A program made the position numbers and the translations under genes. This document shows, in pieces, positions 5,031 through 10,322 of a DNA stretch of 10,322 bases. The stretch is taken from assembly GCF_003721225.1 (NCBI RefSeq), contig NZ_RIZI01000107.1:1-10322 (forward strand), read 5' to 3'. Each line of letters begins with the position of its first letter. The first letter of the stretch is position 1. Source of the stretch: Acidithiobacillus sulfuriphilus (GTDB lineage: Bacteria > Pseudomonadota > Gammaproteobacteria > Acidithiobacillales > Acidithiobacillaceae). The notes under the pieces are model-generated. The model made no database searches and was not told the origin of the DNA. It was given only the letters and a program-made list of their open reading frames with translations.

Positions 5031-5389
5031 TTACATGCGGATCGCGTCGGCGACATCTCGCCCGCGCACAGCCGCCATGTAAAGACGCGCAATGGGGGCG
5101 CTCTTGGCATGGACGCACATAGTCCACCTCGCGCCTCCCGTCTTTTTTCGTCGCACCACTTCGGCCAGGTAGCGATCCAGGCATTGGGAAAGCGTCGTGC
5201 CCTCCAACTCGCATCCGGTCCCGCCAGATGCCGCGCGTCATCTCCGACTCGACGATGACGGCCCAGGCTTCTGCCTCTTTCCGCGTCCTGAACGTCTTAT
5301 ACTGCGGCGGGAAGCCGCGCTTGCGGAACGGACGCCTTCCAGCCGATGCGCTCCCCTTCCCTGTCGTAGCTTGGTGTAATTGACGCCAC
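5031..5389 (-). pseudogene. Tyrosine (phage-type) integrase, N-terminal remnant with several frameshifts
   Basis: Reading three minus-strand frames in turn rebuilds an integrase N-terminus. MASITPSYDREGERIGWKAS is followed by KRGFPPQYKTFRTRKEAEAW and AVIVESEMTRGIWRDR, the arm-binding domain found in tRNA-targeting integrases. Then come TTLSQCLDRYLAEVV, REVDYVR and IARLYMAAVRGRDVADAIRM, typical of the core-binding SAM-like domain. At least four frame changes are needed. The catalytic domain with its Arg-His-Arg-Tyr residues is absent, and the sequence stops at a TAA at 5031 beside the AT-rich repeat cluster. The likely original start is the GTG at 5389. It lies 112 nt from the 3' end of tRNA-Ser, in the usual orientation for an integrated island, and is certainly inactive. 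Confidence 0.82.
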
Positions 5390-5400
5390 TTTGCACCCCC

Positions 5401-5421
5401 GGATCAGATCGAAATCTGACC
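5401..5421. repeat. Hairpin with UUCG-type loop upstream of the integrase remnant
   Basis: On the minus strand GGTCAGAT-TTCG-ATCTGATC folds into an 8-bp stem with one G-U pair and a stable TTCG loop. No T run follows on either strand, so it is not a standard terminator. It lies between tRNA-Ser and the integrase start and could be part of the integrase leader or of an attachment region. Confidence 0.35.
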
Positions 5422-5461
5422 TCAGTGTGCTGCATTTACGCTGCAAATTCAAATTGGCGAG

Positions 5462-5491
5462 GAAAAAGGGTTATGTGATTATCCTAACCAC
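5462..5491 (-). terminator. Candidate terminator after tRNA-Ser
   Basis: Downstream of the tRNA on the minus strand, GTGGTTA-GGA-TAATCAC (5491-5475) can pair. The alternative GGTTA...TAACC brings the stem next to a CTTTTT run (5468-5463). Either form could end the tRNA transcript. The G+C content of the stem is low, so the strength is doubtful. Confidence 0.35.
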
Positions 5492-5501
5492 TTGTTTTGA
5501 T

Positions 5502-5590
5502 TGGCGGAGAGGGTGGGATTCGAACCCACGTGGCGTTGCCGCCCATCCGATTTCGAGTCGGCGCCGTTATGGCCACTTCGGTACCTCTCC
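5502..5590 (-). tRNA. tRNA-Ser(CGA)
   Basis: The gene is 89 nt including an encoded CCA (5504-5502) and discriminator G. The acceptor stem GGAGAGG/CCTCTCC pairs fully. The anticodon loop CTCGAAA gives anticodon CGA, reading UCG serine codons. The long variable arm with a GGCG-GCAA-CGCC stem is the class II hallmark of serine tRNAs, and the T arm GTGGG-TTCGAAT-CCCAC is perfect. It follows secF by 150 nt. Its 3' side faces the integrase remnant, so it is the likely target of the old island. Confidence 0.96.
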
Positions 5591-5739
5591 GGGAGTGCAT
5601 AAGGTAATCTTTCATCGGCCTGCCGGCAAGTGCCGGATAGGTCTTACGTGTCTGGCGGGCTGCGGTCATATGGGTAACAGCAAATTTCACCTCGCCACTA
5701 CATACCCCTGCAGCGTTTCCCGAACCTGTCACCAAGAAC
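5591..5739. other. secF to tRNA-Ser spacer
   Basis: No gene. On the minus strand a small hairpin CCGGC-ACTT-GCCGG (near 5623-5636) lacks a following T run, so secF may end here weakly or read through into the tRNA. A poor tRNA promoter candidate is TTGCCG (5629-5624) with TACCTT (5606-5601) at 17-bp spacing. Confidence 0.35.
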
Positions 5740-6690
5740 CTAAAGCCGCGCCCCGTCATTGCGGTCGCGCGCACCCAGGAACTGCCTTTTGAGGACATGC
5801 TCGCGCCTCAAGCCCAACCATAGGGCCACGGGGCTGGCGACGAATATGGACGAGTAGGTGCCGACGACCACGCCGATCACCAGGGCCGTCGCAAAGCCAT
5901 GGATGACCGGGCCGCCGAAGAGGAACAGGGCCAGGGCCACCATGAAGGTGATAAAGCTGGTAATCACCGTTCGCGACAGGGTCTCGTTGATGGCGATGTT
6001 GAAGACCTGCATCACGTTGGCGTTGCGCTCCGCGCGCAGGTCTTCGCGCATGCGGTCGAAGACCACCACGGTGTCGTTGAGGGAATAACCCATGATCACC
6101 AGGAGGGCGGCAATGACGGTCAGGGAGAACTCCATGTGCGTGACGGCGAAAAAGCCCACCACGAGGATGGGGTCATGGAGCATGGCCACGACGCCACCCA
6201 CGGCAAAGCGCCATTCGAAGCGCAGGCCCACATAAATGAGGATGCCCACCGTCACCAGCAGGAGGGCCATCATCCCCTTGTTGCGCAACTCCTTACCCAC
6301 TTCCGGACCGACATACTCCGTGCGTCGTAACTGCACGCCGGGGTAATCGGCACTGGCCTGCTGGAAGACGTTGAGGATCTTCTGGCCCACCGCACTGGTC
6401 TCTCCCGGCACCGTCCGCAGGCGAATGAGGAGGTCCCGGTCGCCGCCGAAGGTCTGCACGACGGCGTCGGAAAATCCGGCCTGCGCCAGGGTATTGCGCA
6501 CGTCGCCCAAGGCCGGTGTCTTGCTGAAGGCCAGTTCCACCAAGGTGCCGCCGGTAAAGTCGATGCTGTAATTGAGGCCGCGCACGAGAAAAACGGCGAG
6601 GGAGGCGAGGATCAGGAGGCCCGACACGCCCATGAAGATCCAGCGGCGGGACATGAAATCCACATGGGTACGACGTTTAAAGAGTTCCAT
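5740..6690 (-). CDS. secF: Protein translocase subunit SecF
   Basis: This 316-residue inner-membrane protein pairs with SecD to pull exported proteins through SecYEG using the proton gradient. It shows TM1 (about 18-36), the periplasmic opening motif YSIDFTGG (41-48), then five more membrane segments. SLNDTVVVFDR (203-213) holds the conserved Asp206 linked to proton movement, and NETLSRT (235-241) is the matching cytosolic loop motif. Length is normal (E. coli 323). GAGG 5 nt before the ATG is a good ribosome-binding site, and it overlaps the secD stop, so translation is probably coupled. It is the last gene of the queA-tgt-yajC-secD-secF set. No defect is visible. Confidence 0.97.
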   Translation of the reverse strand: MELFKRRTHVDFMSRRWIFMGVSGLLILASLAVFLVRGLNYSIDFTGGTLVELAFSKTPALGDVRNTLAQAGFSDAVVQTFGGDRDLLIRLRTVPGETSAVGQKILNVFQQASADYPGVQLRRTEYVGPEVGKELRNKGMMALLLVTVGILIYVGLRFEWRFAVGGVVAMLHDPILVVGFFAVTHMEFSLTVIAALLVIMGYSLNDTVVVFDRMREDLRAERNANVMQVFNIAINETLSRTVITSFITFMVALALFLFGGPVIHGFATALVIGVVVGTYSSIFVASPVALWLGLRREHVLKRQFLGARDRNDGARL

Positions 6691-6697
6691 GGCTTCC

Positions 6698-8482
6698 TCA
6701 GAGATACAGTTTCTGGACGCGCCGCTTGCCCAGCAGGAGTTCGATGATGCCGTGGCTCATCATGGTGGCGGTAAACATGGAGGTAAGCACGCCAATGGTC
6801 AGGACCAGGGCAAAGCCCTTGATGGCGCCGGTGCCGAACTGAAAGAGCACCAGGGAGGCGATGAGCACGGTGACGTTGGAGTCGACGATGGTGGCGAAGG
6901 CCTTTTTGAAGCCGGCATCAATGGCCGCCCTGGGGCTCATGCCCAGGCGCAACTCCTCCCGGATTCGTTCAAAGACCAACACGTTGGCGTCCACCGCCAG
7001 ACCGATCTTGAGCACGATACCGGCGATGCCCGGCAGGGTCAGGGTGCCGCCCATGATGGACAACACCGCCAGGATCGCCAGGATGTTGACGAAAATGGCG
7101 AGGTCGGCGATGAGGCCGAAGGCCCGATAATAGAAGGTCATGAAGAGGACCACAAAGGCCATGCCGAAGACCACCGCCATCACCCCGTCGTGGATGGAGT
7201 CCTGACCCAGGGTGGGGCCCACCGTGCGCTCTTCGGAAACATTGACCGGCGCGGGCAAGGCCCCGGCGCGCAGTTCGATGGCGACATTGCTGGCCTCCTT
7301 GAGGTTGGCAAAGCCGTCGATCTGGGCACGGCCGCCGGTGATGGCCTCGCGGATCACCGGCGCCGTGACCACTTTGTCATCCAGGAGGATGGCCATGCGC
7401 TGGCCCACATGCTGACTGGTGAGTTCACCGAAGATCCGTGTCCCCTCGCTGTCGAAGTTCACATCGACCACCGACTGACCGGTGTTGTTGTCGATACCCC
7501 CGCTGGCGTTGCTCAGGTAACGGCCCGTCAACACCGTCTGTTTTTCCAGGAGATAGGGCGTGCCATTGCTTCCGTAATAGATCGCATCTGCCGGCGGCAC
7601 ATCCCCTTTCAGGGCCGCTGCCAGGTTATGCTGCTCGTCCACCATCTTGAACTCGAGCTGGGCGGTGGAGCCGATGATGGATTTGGCACGCTGGGTATCC
7701 TGCACGCCGGGCAGTTGGACGGCGATGTGATCCTGGCCCTGGCGCTGGATGACGGGCTCAGACACGCCCAACTGGTCGATCCGATTGCGTATGACCACGA
7801 TGGCTTGCTGCAGGGCTTCGTCGGTCATGCGCGTGATGGCTTCGGGTTGCAGGCTCACATCCAGGACGGCGCCATGATCCACCTTTACCGACAGATCGGG
7901 AAAGTGCCGGGTAATGGCCGCCTGGGCCTGGGCAGCTACGCCGGCATTCTCCATTTCCACCGTCAAGACCTGGGGTCCGGTCTGGTTGATGGCCAGGTAC
8001 TGAAGATTCTCATGGCGCAGGAAGGTCCGCAGATCATTGCTGTCGCGTTCCATGGCGTGCTTGATCACCGCCCCGGTATCGACGCGCAAGAGCAGATAAA
8101 CGCCACCGCGCAAGTCCAGGCCCAGATTGACGGGTTTGCCCCCGATGGCCGCCAGCCAGTCGGGCTGCGCCGAGACCTGTGACAGGATCACCTGGGCATT
8201 GGCCGGCAGCTTGCCCTGCAGCAGGGTTTCCGCCTGACCCTGGGCGTTTTCGTTGGGAAAGAAAAAAGTGCTGCCTTGGACATCGCTCTTGACCCGTGTC
8301 ACACCAATTCCGGCGCTCTGCAGCCATTGCTCCATGGTCGCAACGGGCGGCAGGATGGTGCCTACCGGCGCCCGTACCTGCACTGCAGCGTGCCAGCCAT
8401 AGAGGTTGGGCAGCGCATAAAGCAGGGATGGCAGGACGACAGCCAAGATAATGAGATACTTCCAGAACGGATAGCGAGTCAT
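6698..8482 (-). CDS. secD: Protein translocase subunit SecD
   Basis: This 594-residue inner-membrane partner of SecF carries the large periplasmic head that grips the emerging chain. Visible parts are TM1 (about 8-26), the signature GLDLRGG (121-127), the P1 domain up to about 425, then five membrane segments. The motif LAVDANVLVFERIREE (495-510) carries Asp498, equivalent to the proton-pathway Asp of E. coli SecD. Length is close to E. coli (615). The ATG follows AAGGG by 6 nt and lies 9 nt after the yajC stop; the stop is 7 nt before secF. A long open frame on the opposite strand is a composition shadow. Confidence 0.97.
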   Translation of the reverse strand: MTRYPFWKYLIILAVVLPSLLYALPNLYGWHAAVQVRAPVGTILPPVATMEQWLQSAGIGVTRVKSDVQGSTFFFPNENAQGQAETLLQGKLPANAQVILSQVSAQPDWLAAIGGKPVNLGLDLRGGVYLLLRVDTGAVIKHAMERDSNDLRTFLRHENLQYLAINQTGPQVLTVEMENAGVAAQAQAAITRHFPDLSVKVDHGAVLDVSLQPEAITRMTDEALQQAIVVIRNRIDQLGVSEPVIQRQGQDHIAVQLPGVQDTQRAKSIIGSTAQLEFKMVDEQHNLAAALKGDVPPADAIYYGSNGTPYLLEKQTVLTGRYLSNASGGIDNNTGQSVVDVNFDSEGTRIFGELTSQHVGQRMAILLDDKVVTAPVIREAITGGRAQIDGFANLKEASNVAIELRAGALPAPVNVSEERTVGPTLGQDSIHDGVMAVVFGMAFVVLFMTFYYRAFGLIADLAIFVNILAILAVLSIMGGTLTLPGIAGIVLKIGLAVDANVLVFERIREELRLGMSPRAAIDAGFKKAFATIVDSNVTVLIASLVLFQFGTGAIKGFALVLTIGVLTSMFTATMMSHGIIELLLGKRRVQKLYL

Positions 8483-8491
8483 GACAAGCCC

Positions 8492-8833
8492 TTAGAGTTT
8501 TTTGATGGTCCCCTTGGGGAGCAGCAGGGTGACGGCCGCCTTCTGGATCTTGACCACCACCCCTTCCGCCACTTCCAGGTGCAGGTATTCGTCCCCCACC
8601 TGCATGACCCGCCCCAAAAGCCCGCCCTGGGTCATCACTTCATCGCCCTTGGCGACGGAGGCGATGAGTTGCCGCTGCTCCTTGGCCTTTTTCATCTGGG
8701 GGCGAATCAGCAGGAAGTAAAAAATGGCAAAGATGACCAGCAGCGGGACAAACTGCAGCCAGACGGATTCCGGGCCGGCCGCGCCCGCAGGGGCGCCGGC
8801 AGCGAAGGCGCTGGTGATGGGCGAGAGATTCAT
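8492..8833 (-). CDS. yajC: Sec translocon accessory subunit YajC
   Basis: This 113-residue single-span membrane protein co-purifies with SecD and SecF and is usually encoded beside them. The membrane helix is at about 25-44 (WLQFVPLLVIFAIFYFLL), followed at once by the family motif IRPQMKKAKEQ (43-53) and a cytosolic SH3-like domain with GDEVMTQGGLLGRV (63-76). The start at 8833 is preferred over a longer frame to 8956, because AGGAG stands 5 nt before it, the length matches E. coli (110), and the longer version overlaps tgt. The N-terminus is rich in Ala and Gly. The gap to tgt is 40 nt, and to secD 9 nt. Confidence 0.95.
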   Translation of the reverse strand: MNLSPITSAFAAGAPAGAAGPESVWLQFVPLLVIFAIFYFLLIRPQMKKAKEQRQLIASVAKGDEVMTQGGLLGRVMQVGDEYLHLEVAEGVVVKIQKAAVTLLLPKGTIKKL

Positions 8834-8873
8834 GGACGCTCCTGGATTCGGCAGAGGGCCGCCATTGTAGCCG

Positions 8874-10322
<1,449 letters not shown>

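Noticed and set aside
4925..5241. A 105-codon minus-strand frame over the integrase region as a gene in its own right.
   Set aside because: Only its pieces make sense as parts of the frameshifted integrase; the tail after the core-binding segment is unrelated sequence.
1070..5500. A CRISPR array or a defence-gene cluster in the accessory block.
   Set aside because: I found no regularly spaced repeats and no Cas, restriction or other defence motifs; only a toxin-antitoxin pair is present.
5740..5798. Alternative minus-strand frame running from the end of secF through tRNA-Ser.
   Set aside because: It overlaps the secF end in another frame and reads straight through a tRNA gene.
6572..8182. 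A 536-codon open frame on the plus strand opposite secD.
   Set aside because: It lies wholly antisense to the well-conserved secD, is full of His/Gly/Asp/Gln runs and has no recognisable domain. Long antisense frames are common in high-G+C codon usage.

Overview
The window looks like a proteobacterial chromosome of fairly high G+C. The compact 4.5S-type SRP RNA, the queA-tgt-yajC-secD-secF order and the overall feel of the proteins suggest Acidithiobacillus or a close relative. That genus call is inference from memory, not a database result. Every gene I can support reads on the minus strand, so the transcription order is from high to low coordinates.

Right block (5502-10322), conserved core: the 3' end of queA, then tgt, yajC, secD and secF, tightly packed with overlaps or gaps of 7-40 nt, followed 150 nt later by tRNA-Ser(CGA). 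queA and tgt make the queuosine modification of tRNA. yajC, secD and secF build the membrane complex that uses the proton gradient to help the Sec channel export proteins.

Left block (1-1069), conserved core: a 4.5S SRP RNA gene (ffs) lies 13-17 nt upstream of dnaX, which runs off the left edge (313 codons present). dnaX encodes the tau/gamma clamp-loader subunit of DNA polymerase III.

Middle block (about 1070-5500), accessory and partly decayed: next to the 3' end of tRNA-Ser lies a frame-broken N-terminal remnant of a tyrosine integrase. Then come an AT-rich stretch with several inverted copies of an ACATAA-type motif, an intact alkA-type DNA glycosylase, the C-terminal remnant of an ISNCY-like transposase, a short unknown ORF, a compact hicB-hicA toxin-antitoxin pair with its own promoter and palindrome, and an intact IS630-family element. 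The IS630 copy sits at a palindromic TA directly behind a 30-residue HAD-phosphatase start that resembles the N-terminus of HAD/UbiA prenyltransferase fusions. This block reads as the scar of a tRNA-Ser-targeted island hit repeatedly by insertion sequences. Joining the sequence across the IS630 copy shows the HAD gene was already broken before the insertion.

I see no convincing new multi-gene system. The items most worth checking are the integrase scar at tRNA-Ser, the hidden HAD/UbiA relic, the transposase promoter that appears to borrow its -35 box from the target, the minimal HicB without a DNA-binding domain, and the repeated motif at 4968-5028.
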